A program made the position numbers and the translations under genes. The notes beneath the pieces are model-generated. The model had not been told where the DNA came from, did not search any database, and was given only the letters and a program-made list of their open reading frames with translations. From positions 3,162,001-3,226,000 of the forward strand of contig NZ_JBBOBR010000001.1 of the NCBI RefSeq assembly GCF_038002165.1: a stretch of 64,000 nucleotides of DNA. Reading direction: 5' to 3'. Of this stretch, positions 26,695 through 36,351 are shown in pieces. The DNA comes from Cytobacillus sp. FSL H8-0458. Lineage in GTDB: Bacteria; Bacillota; Bacilli; Bacillales; Cytobacillaceae. How positions within the stretch are numbered: the first letter of the stretch is position 1; each line of letters opens with the position of its first letter.

Positions 26695-28080
26695 TTACAT
26701 ATTCTCAATAATTTTACCGGCAGTTTCTGCCCCATTTTCAATGCAGTCAGGGATGCCCACGCCGTAATAAGAGCAGCCGGCAAGCCATATTCCCGGGTAT
26801 TCCCGGCCCAGCCTGCTTTCAATCGCTGCTACTGTCTGCGGATGGGATATCAGATAGTTCGGCATTTTTTCAGTCCAATTTGTCACTTCACTTTCCAAAG
26901 GCATAGCCGTTATGCCGAGGCTTTTTTCAATGTCAGCCAGAGCCGTCCGAAGCAGTTCATCTTCATCCATTTCCCTTAGAGATGCAAAGGCCGGATGGCT
27001 GCTTTTATAAAATAATCTTACAAGCAAATTACCGCTTTCTGATGTATGCTTCCACTTGCGGCTTGTCCATGTACAGGCATTGCAGGTTAATTCATCCGTA
27101 TTGGCCGTGATGAAGCCGGTCCCGTCTTCAGGCAGTTCGCTGTCTGGAATATCATAAGCAAGATAAATAGAAATCAGGGAACTGTTCTTCAACGGTTCGA
27201 ACTCCGCTTTCAGCTCCTCATCATCGAACAGGGCTTCAGCTGCATTATGCGGAATGCTCAGCACTACATGATCTGCCTCCAGGCTTTCGCCATTTGAGAA
27301 ATCAACCATATATCCGCGATCCGTTTTTTCTATTTTAACTGCCTGTGTGCTTTTTAATATTTCTGTTCCGTCCAATCTTTCCTCATAAGAATCAATTAAT
27401 GTATCCAGGCCTTTATTAAAGGAAAGGAACTTCTTTCCCCCGCCGCTCTGGAACACCTTTTTATTTTCCTCAAAACCTTTTATAATACTGCCGTATTTTT
27501 CTTTATAATCAAACACCTGGGGAAGAGTTGAAGCAATGGTTAAATCACTGAGATTTCCGGAATATACTCCTGAAAGAACAGGCGCAACTTGTTTTTCCAC
27601 CAGTTCTTTTCCAAAAAAATGCTCCAGGAAATCGCCGATCGAATCGTTCTTTGTAAAGCGGTCATTTTTCGTATAAAAATCCTTCAGGGCTTCCACTTTT
27701 CCTTCCGCTGAAACAAGCGTGGATTTGGCAAGAGATTCAACACTGGCCGGAATCCCAAATACAGAATCTGCCGGGATCAGCTTCAGCTCGCCGTCAGTGT
27801 AAATATAAGACCGTCCTGCCGCATTGTACACAACCGCTTCTTCCAAACCGAGCTCCTGGATAAAATTCATCGCATTTGCTTTTCGGGCAACAATCGAATC
27901 AGCTCCCGCCTCGATAGTGAAGCCGCCTTCCCTTACCGTGCGGATTTTTCCGCCAAGCTGTTCTGCTGACTCTGCCAGCACCAGCCGGATATCCTGATCA
28001 TTTTCTTTTTTCCACTTATTCAGTTCATACATAGCGGACAATCCTGTTACACCGCCGCCTATGACTAATACTGTTTTCAC
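26695..28080 (-). CDS. cgoX: Coproporphyrinogen III oxidase (HemY/CgoX type)
   Basis: This FAD enzyme of the coproporphyrin-dependent haem pathway has 461 residues. It oxidises coproporphyrinogen III to coproporphyrin III at the cytoplasmic membrane face. The N-terminal dinucleotide motif VIGGGVTGLSAMYEL is followed by the FAD contact LGGKIRTVREGGFTIEAGADS. The C-terminus has the second FAD motif (GIWLAGCSYYGVGIPDCIENG). It is a single gene here, not next to hemE and hemH as in many Bacillus genomes. It was formerly called protoporphyrinogen oxidase hemY. Confidence 0.93.
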   Translation of the reverse strand: MKTVLVIGGGVTGLSAMYELNKWKKENDQDIRLVLAESAEQLGGKIRTVREGGFTIEAGADSIVARKANAMNFIQELGLEEAVVYNAAGRSYIYTDGELKLIPADSVFGIPASVESLAKSTLVSAEGKVEALKDFYTKNDRFTKNDSIGDFLEHFFGKELVEKQVAPVLSGVYSGNLSDLTIASTLPQVFDYKEKYGSIIKGFEENKKVFQSGGGKKFLSFNKGLDTLIDSYEERLDGTEILKSTQAVKIEKTDRGYMVDFSNGESLEADHVVLSIPHNAAEALFDDEELKAEFEPLKNSSLISIYLAYDIPDSELPEDGTGFITANTDELTCNACTWTSRKWKHTSESGNLLVRLFYKSSHPAFASLREMDEDELLRTALADIEKSLGITAMPLESEVTNWTEKMPNYLISHPQTVAAIESRLGREYPGIWLAGCSYYGVGIPDCIENGAETAGKIIENM

Positions 28081-28217
28081 TCGTATGCACCTCAGTTACA
28101 TCCAATTCATATATAAAGTGTACCACAACCTAAAGAGATGAAAGAATGTGAGGGTTTGTCCAAATGATGAATATATTCTTTCAAATAAAAAAACGGAGAA
28201 CTCTACTCCCCGTTTCA

Positions 28218-29282
28218 TCATTTCCTGAACCAATTCGCATGCTCATCCATATGCAAAAAAGGAATGTCCGTATCAACTTCACCAGTGATTCTATTCATTT
28301 CAATATCCCGGCCTTCGAGCCATCTTCTGAAGTCAAAAACAACAGGCTCTCTGTCGCCGCCAAGCGCAAACCAGGCTTTCATCTCCCCCGGAAGATAGGC
28401 TGATGTATGAATGGTCCCTGCCCAGCTTCCATAAAGATCTGAATAGACACCTTTATCGCTATCATTCAGAAGGCGGAATGCATCATGTGCATCCAGGCGC
28501 CCATCCTGACGGCTTTTCATAACATCCAGCCTGCGCAAGCTGTCAGCCAGATGGTTGCGGTTTTCCTCCTTCATGATTTCAAAATGGTTTGTACAGGCAG
28601 TTGTCTGGCGGACCTCTACACCTCTCGGAGATGTTTCCACTGCATATGTCTCTCCGCTTGTGTCATACACCACATAAGTAAAGGAATGGCGATGGGGAAT
28701 TTCCTTCAGCATCTCAACCGCTTCTTTGACATTTGCGCATGCCTCCAAAATCAGGCGGCCGATCATGCAGCAGATAAAGCCATCAGCAGGCTTTTTACGG
28801 TTCATGAAATTATAGCCGATGACAAGTCCTTTTTCATTCATGCCATCCATCCGGCCAGTCACCCTCTGGCTGGGACCCATGATCGCATAACCCTGGTCTG
28901 TTGGCTGATAAAAAGTATAGCGCCCCTCATAGGTTTTCGGATGGTAATCATAATTGCGGACCAGGTAATCAGCCCCTGTCAGGATGGAACAGCCTGAGCG
29001 GACATAATCAAGGCGATACCCGCCAAATTCCTGTAACACCCGCTTCATCGGCCATCGCAATGCTTCCTGTATCCCAAGCAGCTCATCCCAGATTCCTGGC
29101 GCAAACCTCGTGATCTCTCTTTTCACTTCTGCTTCATTTATTGAAAAACGCGGCTTTCTTACCTTCCATTGATCCTCCCGATTTTTCACAGAAAGAGAAT
29201 CCTTGATTCGCTCTCCCTGCATAAAGCCAAAATCAAAGTGAGTGCCGCGGAATTGAATAATATCACTGTAAATCTTTTTCAA
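28218..29282 (-). CDS. C45-family NTN hydrolase / acyltransferase-like protein
   Basis: This cytoplasmic protein of 354 residues belongs to the peptidase C45 / acyl-CoA:6-aminopenicillanate acyltransferase-like family. Members activate themselves by cutting before a nucleophile Cys, here Cys98 in VRSGCSIL. Other fold markers are RNYDYHP, GRMDGMNEKGLVIGYNF and YAVETSPRGVEV. The usual role is amide-bond hydrolysis or acyl transfer; the natural substrate in Bacillus is unknown. The gene stands alone. Confidence 0.82.
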   Translation of the reverse strand: MKKIYSDIIQFRGTHFDFGFMQGERIKDSLSVKNREDQWKVRKPRFSINEAEVKREITRFAPGIWDELLGIQEALRWPMKRVLQEFGGYRLDYVRSGCSILTGADYLVRNYDYHPKTYEGRYTFYQPTDQGYAIMGPSQRVTGRMDGMNEKGLVIGYNFMNRKKPADGFICCMIGRLILEACANVKEAVEMLKEIPHRHSFTYVVYDTSGETYAVETSPRGVEVRQTTACTNHFEIMKEENRNHLADSLRRLDVMKSRQDGRLDAHDAFRLLNDSDKGVYSDLYGSWAGTIHTSAYLPGEMKAWFALGGDREPVVFDFRRWLEGRDIEMNRITGEVDTDIPFLHMDEHANWFRK

Positions 29283-29365
29283 AGTAGATCCCTCTTCTAT
29301 TCGTTTCTTTTAATTTAGAATAAAGGAAGGCTGCATGAAATTCCAGCGGGGGGATTTATGAAATT

Positions 29366-30379
29366 CTAAATCTCTTTCAATTTAATGCTATAAAACCTCA
29401 TACTTTTCGGAATCCCTTTTATCGCAAATATTCCGTTATAAATCAGGGATCTTACTCTATACTCAGCAAAGCCATCACCAATTGGCTCATCCAGATGCCC
29501 TATCACTTCCCCGATTAATCTGGCTGATTTTATAAAACCCTTGTTGCTTTTATGAAGCTTTTTGGCTGCCTCGATGATATAGTCATCAAAATAACTCTCT
29601 GGCACACTGTGTATTTCGTTATCTTCCCATATACGCAATACTTCTTTTGTCTTGGAAAGTGCCTGCCAATCCAAAACAAAAGCAGTTCTTTCTTCTGCAG
29701 ATAAAGGGCTTCCCATGTTTTTATCTAATATGATCTTCAGTTTTTCCGGAGCTGCTTCACCTGAGTGCCTTAAAAGGACTTGATTCTTTTTCGCAGGAAA
29801 AAGCTCCTTATATGACTGAGCAGTATTAATAACATGCACATTATTATCTTTGTTTCTTATTAAGTGCAGGAAATACCGCAAACCGGTTTGTTCATCTGCA
29901 TTGTCAGCTGTCCAGATCACGATCGGTTTTCTTTCAGGAATGGCACAAATCTCCTCAAGTGCTGAGGCTATTTTTCTTTCATATTCCTTTTCCAGATAAT
30001 CTTCAGGTATATTAATATGATCCTTCAGCCAATCTAATCGCTGTTTTCTCCCCTCCTCTTCATCCATCCTCCAGAGAGGTCCATTGCTGAAGAAGTCAGG
30101 AAAGCCAATGACTTTATTTTCTTTACTAAGCCCAACCTTTAAAGATCCTGCCGGTGATTCTCCGCACACAATGTGGTATGTTTCATATTCCTGCTCCAAT
30201 TTCCTCTCCTGGGAATAAAAGATTATATTTTTTTGAATATCATTGAGCAGTTCCATGATCTCTTCCTGAGAATCAGCACTGTTTTTTAATAAGTGAACCC
30301 GAAGCAATATGTGGAATAAATAGCTCTTCGCCCCATGCTCCGGGAGTTTCTCAATTGCTTCCCGCAATTCGTCCAACAT
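29366..30379 (-). CDS. DUF1835/DUF3658 domain protein
   Basis: This cytoplasmic protein has 337 residues from the ATG at 30379, which follows an AAAGGATG site; a longer frame upstream lacks one. The N-terminal helical part is followed by the DUF1835 block (HIVCGESPAGSLKVGL, IGFPDFFSNGPLWRMD) and a C-terminal DUF3658 block (SARLIGEVIGHLDEPIGDGFAEYRVRSLI). The function is unknown. It is divergent from the glutathione peroxidase gene, with which it shares a 147-base control region. Confidence 0.78.
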   Translation of the reverse strand: MLDELREAIEKLPEHGAKSYLFHILLRVHLLKNSADSQEEIMELLNDIQKNIIFYSQERKLEQEYETYHIVCGESPAGSLKVGLSKENKVIGFPDFFSNGPLWRMDEEEGRKQRLDWLKDHINIPEDYLEKEYERKIASALEEICAIPERKPIVIWTADNADEQTGLRYFLHLIRNKDNNVHVINTAQSYKELFPAKKNQVLLRHSGEAAPEKLKIILDKNMGSPLSAEERTAFVLDWQALSKTKEVLRIWEDNEIHSVPESYFDDYIIEAAKKLHKSNKGFIKSARLIGEVIGHLDEPIGDGFAEYRVRSLIYNGIFAIKGIPKSMRFYSIKLKEI

Positions 30380-30493
30380 TATAATCATCCTTTTTAAATG
30401 AATTGGAAATCTATCTTTCCTACGAATGAACCTTAATGCTAGTTTCATAAAAAGCTGATTTGTTGCAAAAGGAATTTAAATCGCCTAAGATTA

Positions 30494-30507
30494 AATCGCA
30501 CACGATT
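30494..30507. promoter_or_regulatory. Possible OhrR/MarR operator upstream of gpx
   Basis: AATCG-CACA-CGATT forms an inverted repeat 20 bases before the gpx start, overlapping the likely transcription start and next to a second AAATCG. The regulator is probably the OhrR-like protein encoded downstream. Confidence 0.45.
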
Positions 30508-30526
30508 AAAAATAGGAGGTATCCCC

Positions 30527-31003
30527 ATGACAACGATTTATGATTTTGAAGTCAAAAAGACGAATGGTGAATTGAAATCTCTGAAAGAATACGAAGGAAA
30601 GCCTCTAATTATCGTAAACACAGCAAGCAAATGCGGGTTGACGCCCCAATTTAAAGGCCTGCAGGAGCTCTATGAAAAGTATAAAGACAAGGGCCTTGAA
30701 ATTCTTGGATTCCCTTGTGATCAGTTCAATAACCAGGAGTTCGATAATATTGAGGAAACCACTGAGTTTTGTCAACTCAATTATGGTGTGTCTTTCCCGA
30801 TTTTCGCAAAAATCGATGTAAATGGCGACAATGCAGATCCATTGTTTGCTTACTTGAAAGAACAGAAAAAGGGCATTCTGTCCAAAAACATTAAGTGGAA
30901 CTTTACCAAATTCCTCGTGGACCGCAGCGGCCAGGTGGTAGAACGCTATGCGCCAACAACAGAGCCGGGAAAAATTGAGGATGATTTGACAAATTTATTG
31001 TAA
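30527..31003 (+). CDS. gpx: Glutathione peroxidase family protein
   Basis: This cytoplasmic peroxidase has 158 residues, the usual size for the bacterial thioredoxin-dependent (BsaA-type) members. The peroxidatic residue is Cys36 in [11 protein letters not shown] (cysteine rather than selenocysteine). The other active-site parts are [11 protein letters not shown] and [13 protein letters not shown]. It reduces organic and hydrogen peroxides. Its stop overlaps the next gene start (TAATG), linking it to a peroxide-sensing regulator. Confidence 0.92.
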   Translation: MTTIYDFEVKKTNGELKSLKEYEGKPLIIVNTASKCGLTPQFKGLQELYEKYKDKGLEILGFPCDQFNNQEFDNIEETTEFCQLNYGVSFPIFAKIDVNGDNADPLFAYLKEQKKGILSKNIKWNFTKFLVDRSGQVVERYAPTTEPGKIEDDLTNLL

Positions 31004-31464
31004 TGCCGGAATCAGGTGATGATGTGAAAGATTTTTTTACACTGGATAAACAGCTATGTTTTGCTGTTTATGAAACAGCAGGCGAATTTACCAAACTCTA
31101 TACAAGTGCCCTTCAGCCATTCGGCTTAACCTATCCGCAGTATCTGGTTCTACTGGCCCTTTGGGAAAAGGATGGCATGACAGCCAAAGAGCTTGGAGTA
31201 AGACTTAACCTTGGCACCGGGACACTTACCCCGATGATCTCAAGGATGATTTCTAACGGATGGCTTCGAAAAGAACGCTCCAAAGCGGATGAACGCAAAG
31301 TGTATATCTTCCTTGAGGAAAAAGCACACAATGAAAAACAGGATATCACCAAAAGTGTTGGAGAGGCCATTCAGACGTGCAGCATTGAACTCGAAGAATA
31401 TGAAGAACTTATGAAGCTTCTCGGAAACCTTAAAGTTAAGTTAAGGAGCAGAGTATCTCGCTGA
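31003..31464 (+). CDS. OhrR-like MarR regulator (organic peroxide sensor)
   Basis: This winged-helix repressor has 153 residues. The N-terminal KQLCFAVYETAGEFTKLY matches OhrR, with Cys19 in the position of the peroxide-sensing cysteine. The recognition region is AKELGVRLNLGTGTLTPMISRM, followed by the wing RKERSKADERKVYIFL. An inner GTG start would shorten it by a few residues. It probably represses the gpx operon through the inverted repeat at 30494 and releases it on oxidation. A GAGTA-TACTC terminator overlaps its end (31450-31482). Confidence 0.88.
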   Translation: MPESGDDVKDFFTLDKQLCFAVYETAGEFTKLYTSALQPFGLTYPQYLVLLALWEKDGMTAKELGVRLNLGTGTLTPMISRMISNGWLRKERSKADERKVYIFLEEKAHNEKQDITKSVGEAIQTCSIELEEYEELMKLLGNLKVKLRSRVSR

Positions 31465-31551
31465 TGCGGGGTACTCTTTTTACAGTTCCGTGTTTAATCC
31501 CTCCAAAAATAGCCATATTAAGGATAGCTAATATGGAAGGGAGCAAGCATA

Positions 31552-31854
31552 ATGGAGTTTTTACCAAGAGAGCAAGTTTTAAATTCACTGCAGGAGCCAT
31601 TTCAGTCTTATTTAGACAAATATGGAATCGACGATATTGGCATTTTCGAGGAAGAAGGACAGGACCAGCACTGCTATATGGGATACACGGTGAAAAAAGC
31701 AGGGAAAACGTATCATGTGCATAGCCCATTCCTTAAAGATGGGAATGGAGGATTATCACCTGAAAGAAATGAGTGGACCATTGAATCAGATGAGCCCGAT
31801 GGTGCTGATAGAAGCGGATTTACCAGTATAGAACAAGCACTTCAGGAATTATAA
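31552..31854 (+). CDS. DUF5634-like small protein
   Basis: This cytoplasmic protein of 100 residues has many acidic residues. The start MEFLPREQVLNSLQEPFQSYLD and the middle YTVKKAGKTYHVHSPF resemble the Bacillus family DUF5634, which has no known function. The start is preceded by GGAGGGAGC-like bases within 20 nucleotides. It forms its own unit between the OhrR-like gene and the VOC protein gene. Confidence 0.6.
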   Translation: MEFLPREQVLNSLQEPFQSYLDKYGIDDIGIFEEEGQDQHCYMGYTVKKAGKTYHVHSPFLKDGNGGLSPERNEWTIESDEPDGADRSGFTSIEQALQEL

Positions 31855-31942
31855 GATTGTTTTGATTTTGACTTTTGAACTATATTAATATTAGAATATT
31901 TTGTCTATAATGGAATTGTATTTAAAGGAAGGAGTGGACGGT

Positions 31943-32359
31943 ATGGCTGTTAATGCCTATTTAAATTTTGATGGAAATACACGCGAAGCTATTGAGTTTT
32001 ATGTAAAGGCTTTTGAACTGGAAATACCTGAGATTACAACTTTTGGTGATGCTCCGCAGAATCCTGAATATCCTCTCCCGGAGGAAGCCAAAAATCTGGT
32101 CATGCATTCAAGCCTTACTATTTGCGGCAGTAATGTCATGTTTTCAGATACGTTTCCAGGTATGCCATTTACAGTAGGAAATAACATTAATCTCGCAGTT
32201 GTCATTGATGATGTGGATAACCTGAGAAAGTATTTTAACAATCTGGCAGATGGCGGTAATGTGACCATGGAGCTGCAGGAAACATTCTGGAGCAGGAGCT
32301 TTGGCCAGTTAACAGATAAATTCGGCGTTAACTGGATGTTCAGCCACGAAAGCGAATAA
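31943..32359 (+). CDS. VOC/PhnB-type glyoxalase-fold protein
   Basis: This cytoplasmic protein has 138 residues from the ATG at 31943, behind a strong AAGGAGTGG site. It shows the PhnB-like VOC fold: AYLNFDGNTREAIEFYVKAFELE at the start and FWSRSFGQLTDKFGVNWMFSHE at the end. Members are commonly annotated as glyoxalase or 3-demethylubiquinone-methyltransferase-like. The actual substrate is unknown; the Trp-Met-Phe ending is typical of the PhnB subgroup. Confidence 0.82.
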   Translation: MAVNAYLNFDGNTREAIEFYVKAFELEIPEITTFGDAPQNPEYPLPEEAKNLVMHSSLTICGSNVMFSDTFPGMPFTVGNNINLAVVIDDVDNLRKYFNNLADGGNVTMELQETFWSRSFGQLTDKFGVNWMFSHESE

Positions 32360-32398
32360 GATACATAGATAAAATGGAGGCATGCGGCCTCCATTTTT

Positions 32399-33151
32399 TT
32401 ATTCATTCAGCAAATGATGCAGCATTCTATTCTTGTCATCGAAGAATTGCTTCATAATGCTGTAATGATTCGTTTCTTCGAGCTTCTTTTCCGAGATGCC
32501 GTCATCAGTGAATTCATATATGGCTGCATCAGGATAGGCCATAATGATCGGAGAATGGGTAGCGATAATAAATTGTGAATGGTCGCCTACCAAATCATGA
32601 ATCCTTGTCAGCATGGACATTTGCCTCAATGGTGAAAGTGCCGCTTCGGGCTCATCAAGAATGTAGATTCCACTGCCGCGAAAGCGATGAAGAAAGGTGG
32701 AGAAAAAAGCTTCCCCATGCGACTGCTCATGTAAAGAACGGCCCCCAAAAGAGTCAATTACTTTTGGTGCGCCGCCTTCCCTGTCCATTTCCTCAATATT
32801 GGAAGCAACATTATAGAAGCTCTCTGCCCTTAAGAAAAAACCATCAGACGGCCTATCTACGCCTTTTATAACCTTTAAATATTCGCCCAGTATGGAATGT
32901 GAATCAAAGGTAGAAAAATTAAAATTGAATGATCCGCCTTCCGCATTGAATCCCAGTGCAACCGCTACTGCCTCCAGCAGGGTCGACTTACCCATCCCAT
33001 TCTCGCCGATCAGAAAGGTGACTTTTGGGTGAAAAGCCATCTCATCCAGCGTTTTCAGGCTCGGAAGGCTGAAGGGATACTGATGGAAGGATGGTATATC
33101 TTCTCTTTTAAGCCTAATGCCTCTTACGTACTGTGAACTTAATAGATCCAT
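32399..33151 (-). CDS. AAA family ATPase (RecF/ABC-like, stand-alone)
   Basis: This cytoplasmic ATPase has 250 residues. Walker A GENGMGKST, the ABC-like signature region EQSHGEAFFSTF, Walker B YILDEPEAALSP and a switch histidine in IATHSP are all present. It has no coiled-coil arms, so it is the small AAA_21/AAA_23 type rather than an SMC protein. Relatives are sometimes called YbbL- or RecF-like; some act in defence, but this copy lies in a conserved stretch of housekeeping genes. No partner nuclease is beside it. Confidence 0.82.
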   Translation of the reverse strand: MDLLSSQYVRGIRLKREDIPSFHQYPFSLPSLKTLDEMAFHPKVTFLIGENGMGKSTLLEAVAVALGFNAEGGSFNFNFSTFDSHSILGEYLKVIKGVDRPSDGFFLRAESFYNVASNIEEMDREGGAPKVIDSFGGRSLHEQSHGEAFFSTFLHRFRGSGIYILDEPEAALSPLRQMSMLTRIHDLVGDHSQFIIATHSPIIMAYPDAAIYEFTDDGISEKKLEETNHYSIMKQFFDDKNRMLHHLLNE

Positions 33152-33179
33152 AATAATACCTCATATATCCTTTAGTCAG

Positions 33180-34025
33180 CTATTTGCCATCAGGGCTAAA
33201 CCCCGTCTTGGATACACCTAATTGAATGGGTGCATCTTGAAATTCCTGCTCCAGCATTTTAAGAACCACTCTATATGCGGATGGATTATACCATTTCTCC
33301 AAACCAAGCTCATCAAAAATCTTCCGGATTCCAAGTCTCTCGGTCCTTCGTCCTCCGCTTCCATCCCCCATCCAAAAATCGTCAATCGTAACACGATTTG
33401 CAATAGATTTAAGTTTTGCCGGAAATTCCCGCGAGCATGGAAGTAACGGGGCCAGTGTTGCCTGAGTTATAATCCCTGCATCTTTTATGTCTTTTAGCGC
33501 AGCCATTCTTGCCTGGATGGGAGGGGCCGCTGGTGCAAATGCCTTTCTGACTTCTTCTTTGTCTGTTTCGATTGTCATAGAAATTCTGATTCTATCTCTG
33601 AATTGCTGGAATAAATCGATATCCCGCTTCACCAATGGTGAACGGGTTTGTACATGTAAAAAGTCTGGCTGATTTTCAAGCATCACTTCCAATAAACTTC
33701 TGGTCAGTTTTGAGGTATATTCAATCGGCTGGTAAGGATCTGTGGAAGAGGACATAAATAAAGCAACTTTTCCCCTTTTTTTGGCTTTAGCCAATTCTTT
33801 CTCCAAAAGTTCGGCCGCATTTGATTTTATATCAATCCACGCACCCCATTCCTCTTCACGGAAAATGGAAACAGGGAGCTCCCTTACATAGCAATATTTA
33901 CAGCCAAAAGCACAGCCCGCATAAGGATTCAATGAATGGGTAAAATTGTCTATAGCACCTTTGGCAGGTGTTAAGATACTTTTTGATATGATTTCTTTAA
34001 GCTGTATGTTCAAGTCAATCACCAA
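33180..34025 (-). CDS. SPL-family radical SAM protein
   Basis: This protein of 281 residues belongs to the radical SAM group related to spore photoproduct lyase. The cluster motif CxxxCxxC is visible as GCAFGCKYCYV, followed by SSSTDPYQPIE and STDIE-like barrel segments (RISMTIETDKEEV). Such stand-alone members (often called SPL or Rv2578c-like) have unknown substrates and lack parts of true SplB. The gene is 28 bases upstream of the ATPase gene on the same strand and may be co-transcribed with it. Confidence 0.82.
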   Translation of the reverse strand: MVIDLNIQLKEIISKSILTPAKGAIDNFTHSLNPYAGCAFGCKYCYVRELPVSIFREEEWGAWIDIKSNAAELLEKELAKAKKRGKVALFMSSSTDPYQPIEYTSKLTRSLLEVMLENQPDFLHVQTRSPLVKRDIDLFQQFRDRIRISMTIETDKEEVRKAFAPAAPPIQARMAALKDIKDAGIITQATLAPLLPCSREFPAKLKSIANRVTIDDFWMGDGSGGRRTERLGIRKIFDELGLEKWYNPSAYRVVLKMLEQEFQDAPIQLGVSKTGFSPDGK

Positions 34026-34115
34026 ATCGAATGTATGTTCTATATTGAAAGTAACACTGTGAGCTCATGATGTCAACAATAAGCACTAGCTTCTCCTGCC
34101 ATTAGAACTCTTCTA

Positions 34116-34466
34116 TCAATTAGAGAACTCAACTATTTCAATTTGATTTCCTGAAGGATCCTCAATAATGAAGTAACGGCCAGGAGGACATGGCTGAGGA
34201 TTTTCAAAAAGCATTTTCACACCAGCTTCTCTCATTTTGCTAAAATCACTTTCGATATTCTTTGAGAGGATTCCAGGCAATACGTTTGAACCCGTTTTTT
34301 CATCTGCGCTTTCTTCCAGAACAACCGGCACATCATTATGTACAAGACTGACAATTTTATCTCCATAATGTTTCGATACTTTGAAGTCTAAAACCTCAGT
34401 ATAAAAATTCACCGCACTTTTCAAATCCGTTACTTTGATCGTAATAACACATAATTGATTTAACAC
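34116..34466 (-). CDS. VOC family (glyoxalase-like) protein
   Basis: This cytoplasmic protein of 116 residues has the VOC fold: VITIKVTDLKSAVNFYTEVLDFKV at the N-terminus and the metal-site Glu in NQIEIVEF at the end. The FIIEDPSGNQIEI block is the classical C-terminal half of glyoxalase/dioxygenase-like proteins. The substrate is unknown. It stands alone, with a GGAGGAAA site before its start. Confidence 0.85.
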   Translation of the reverse strand: MLNQLCVITIKVTDLKSAVNFYTEVLDFKVSKHYGDKIVSLVHNDVPVVLEESADEKTGSNVLPGILSKNIESDFSKMREAGVKMLFENPQPCPPGRYFIIEDPSGNQIEIVEFSN

Positions 34467-34532
34467 GGAAATTTCCTCCTTTTTTTAAATCATAGATAGT
34501 ATTCTTTTCTAAAATGAAAATTCCTGCATAAT

Positions 34533-34565
34533 AAAAAATGCCTGACCCGATAATGGGGTCAGGCT
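34533..34565 (-). terminator. Terminator of the selO gene
   Basis: CCTGACCC pairs with GGGGTCAGG (34541-34562). Read on the minus strand it is followed by a T-run. Confidence 0.8.
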
Positions 34566-34582
34566 TTGCCTATTTATTGTTA

Positions 34583-36052
34583 TTAAGTTCCGCAAAATGT
34601 TCGATATGGTGCGCCGGTTGGCTCTGGAAGTCTGCAGAATTCTTCCTGATCTTCCCTATAAGCATAAGGATTCTCCAGCACTGCAAGAAGCTTTTTCATT
34701 ACGCTGTAGTCTCCATTGTTAACCGCTGCTTCCAGAGCTTCTTCCACCCGGTGGTTTCGCGGGATAATGGCCGGGTTGCTGGCCCTCATTAGCTGATTTA
34801 CTTCTTCTTTCGTTTCCTTCTGCCTGGTCAGCCTTTCCTGCCATTGACCAAGCCAGCCGGCAAATTCCTGATCATTACCTAATACAGTGTTCTCAAAGTC
34901 GCCCAGTGTTAAGGCACGGAATGTGTTCGTATAATCGGCTTCAGACTTTTGCATAATCTTTAGAAGGTCTGTAAAAAGGGCTTCATCTTCTGCTTCTTCA
35001 TTAAAGATCCCAAGCTTCGCCCTCATGCCGGCAAGCCAATAATCCTGATACATTTTATTGTATTCTGAAATGGCGCCCTGAGCTATTTTAACAGCTTCCT
35101 CTTCCTCTTCATGCAGCAGAGGCAAAAGGGTTTCCGCAAATCTCGCCAGATTCCAGCCGCCAATATAGGGCTGATTTCCATAAGCATAACGGCCTTCCCT
35201 GTCAATGGAACTGAAGACAGTTGCCAGGTCATATTTATCCATAAAGGCGCACGGACCATAATCAATCGTTTCTCCGCTGATTGCCATGTTGTCGGTGTTC
35301 ATGACTCCATGGATGAAGCCAATATGCTGCCATTTAGCAATAAGTTCAGCCTGCTTCTGGATCACTTTCTGTAAGAGAGCCAGGTAAGGATTGTCATTTT
35401 CCTTTATCTCCGGGTAATGGCGCTGAATTGTGTAATCTGCCAGAGTTCTAAGCTCCTCAACCGGCCGCCAATTCGCCGCATATTGAAAAGTTCCCACCCG
35501 TATGTGGCTATCCGCCACTCTTGTCAGGATCGCACCCGGGAGCATGGTTTCCCGGATAATAGCTTCCCCTGTTGTTACAACCGCCAGACTGCGGGTCGTG
35601 GGAATTCCAAGGGCATGCATGGCTTCACTGATAATGTACTCCCGGAGCATAGGGCCCAGAGCCGCCCGCCCATCTCCGCCGCGCGAAAATGGCGTTCTGC
35701 CGGAGCCCTTCAGCTGAATGTCGACCCTTTTATCCTCTGGTGTTATCTGCTCGCCAATCAGCATTGCCCGGCCATCTCCAAGCATATTAAAATGTCCAAA
35801 CTGATGTCCTGCATAAGCTTGAGCGAGAGGTTCAGCTCCTTCTGAAACTTGAGAGCCTGAAAGGACCTCAATGCCTGTTTCACTTGTCAATGCATCCATA
35901 TTTAATCCCAAAGATTTCGCCAGTTCCCTGTTAAGGATCACCAGCTCAGGAGATTGTACAGGGTTGGGCTTCATTTTTGAGAAGAATGTCTGCGGGAGCC
36001 GCGCATAGCTATTATCAAAATTCCATCCGATTTCATTGCTAATTGTCATCAT
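34583..36052 (-). CDS. selO: Protein adenylyltransferase SelO (YdiU)
   Basis: This pseudokinase-fold enzyme of 489 residues transfers AMP to Ser, Thr or Tyr of target proteins, described in other organisms as a redox-linked role. Family parts are seen in order: [38 protein letters not shown] (the nucleotide-binding loop), [25 protein letters not shown] (catalytic and metal-binding segment) and the C-terminal [15 protein letters not shown]. It ends in a Cys near the terminus (TFCGT), as SelO proteins carry a Cys or Sec there. Length is normal. Confidence 0.93.
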   Translation of the reverse strand: MMTISNEIGWNFDNSYARLPQTFFSKMKPNPVQSPELVILNRELAKSLGLNMDALTSETGIEVLSGSQVSEGAEPLAQAYAGHQFGHFNMLGDGRAMLIGEQITPEDKRVDIQLKGSGRTPFSRGGDGRAALGPMLREYIISEAMHALGIPTTRSLAVVTTGEAIIRETMLPGAILTRVADSHIRVGTFQYAANWRPVEELRTLADYTIQRHYPEIKENDNPYLALLQKVIQKQAELIAKWQHIGFIHGVMNTDNMAISGETIDYGPCAFMDKYDLATVFSSIDREGRYAYGNQPYIGGWNLARFAETLLPLLHEEEEEAVKIAQGAISEYNKMYQDYWLAGMRAKLGIFNEEAEDEALFTDLLKIMQKSEADYTNTFRALTLGDFENTVLGNDQEFAGWLGQWQERLTRQKETKEEVNQLMRASNPAIIPRNHRVEEALEAAVNNGDYSVMKKLLAVLENPYAYREDQEEFCRLPEPTGAPYRTFCGT

Positions 36053-36146
36053 AACTCCTTCCTTGCCTTCATGGTTTTATAGTCATTTTCCTTTATTATA
36101 CCCTTTCTTGTAAAACATAGCGGGCATCTTTTTGTATGTAAAAAAA

Positions 36147-36190
36147 CCTGACAGCCGGAATTATTCAATCCTCCGGCGGTCAGGCTTTTT
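36147..36190 (-). terminator. Terminator of the DUF1540 gene
   Basis: CCTGAC-A-GCCGGA pairs with TCCGGC-G-GTCAGG. On the minus strand it is followed by seven T. Confidence 0.8.
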
Positions 36191-36195
36191 CATGC

Positions 36196-36351
36196 TTATG
36201 CATCTTGCTCAAACGTTTTACAGGCTGTTTCCTCTATTTCATCCGCTTCCCGGCCATTCTGGCCAATCACATAAATAGAGTCAGCTACACATTTATCACC
36301 TTCAGCCCAGTACTTACAGTTTTCCACGTTACACAAAACTTCTACTTCCAT
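36196..36351 (-). CDS. DUF1540 domain small cysteine protein
   Basis: This 51-residue protein is too short for usual ORF cut-offs. The ATG at 36351 lies 8 bases after an AAAGGAGGTGG site. The sequence has the DUF1540 pattern VLCNVENCKYWAEGDKC with four spaced cysteines (C-x4-C-x7-C and a later C in TACKTF), suggesting a small metal-binding unit. The family is common in spore formers; its function is unknown. A dedicated terminator follows. Confidence 0.82.
   Translation of the reverse strand: MEVEVLCNVENCKYWAEGDKCVADSIYVIGQNGREADEIEETACKTFEQDA

Noticed and set aside
32399-34025. ATPase plus radical SAM pair as a defence system
   Set aside because: Both lie in a stretch of housekeeping genes with normal composition, and no partner nuclease or toxin is adjacent.
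35417-35845. Long plus-strand frame opposite selO
   Set aside because: SelO motifs on the other strand are clear; the opposing frame is a codon-bias artefact.
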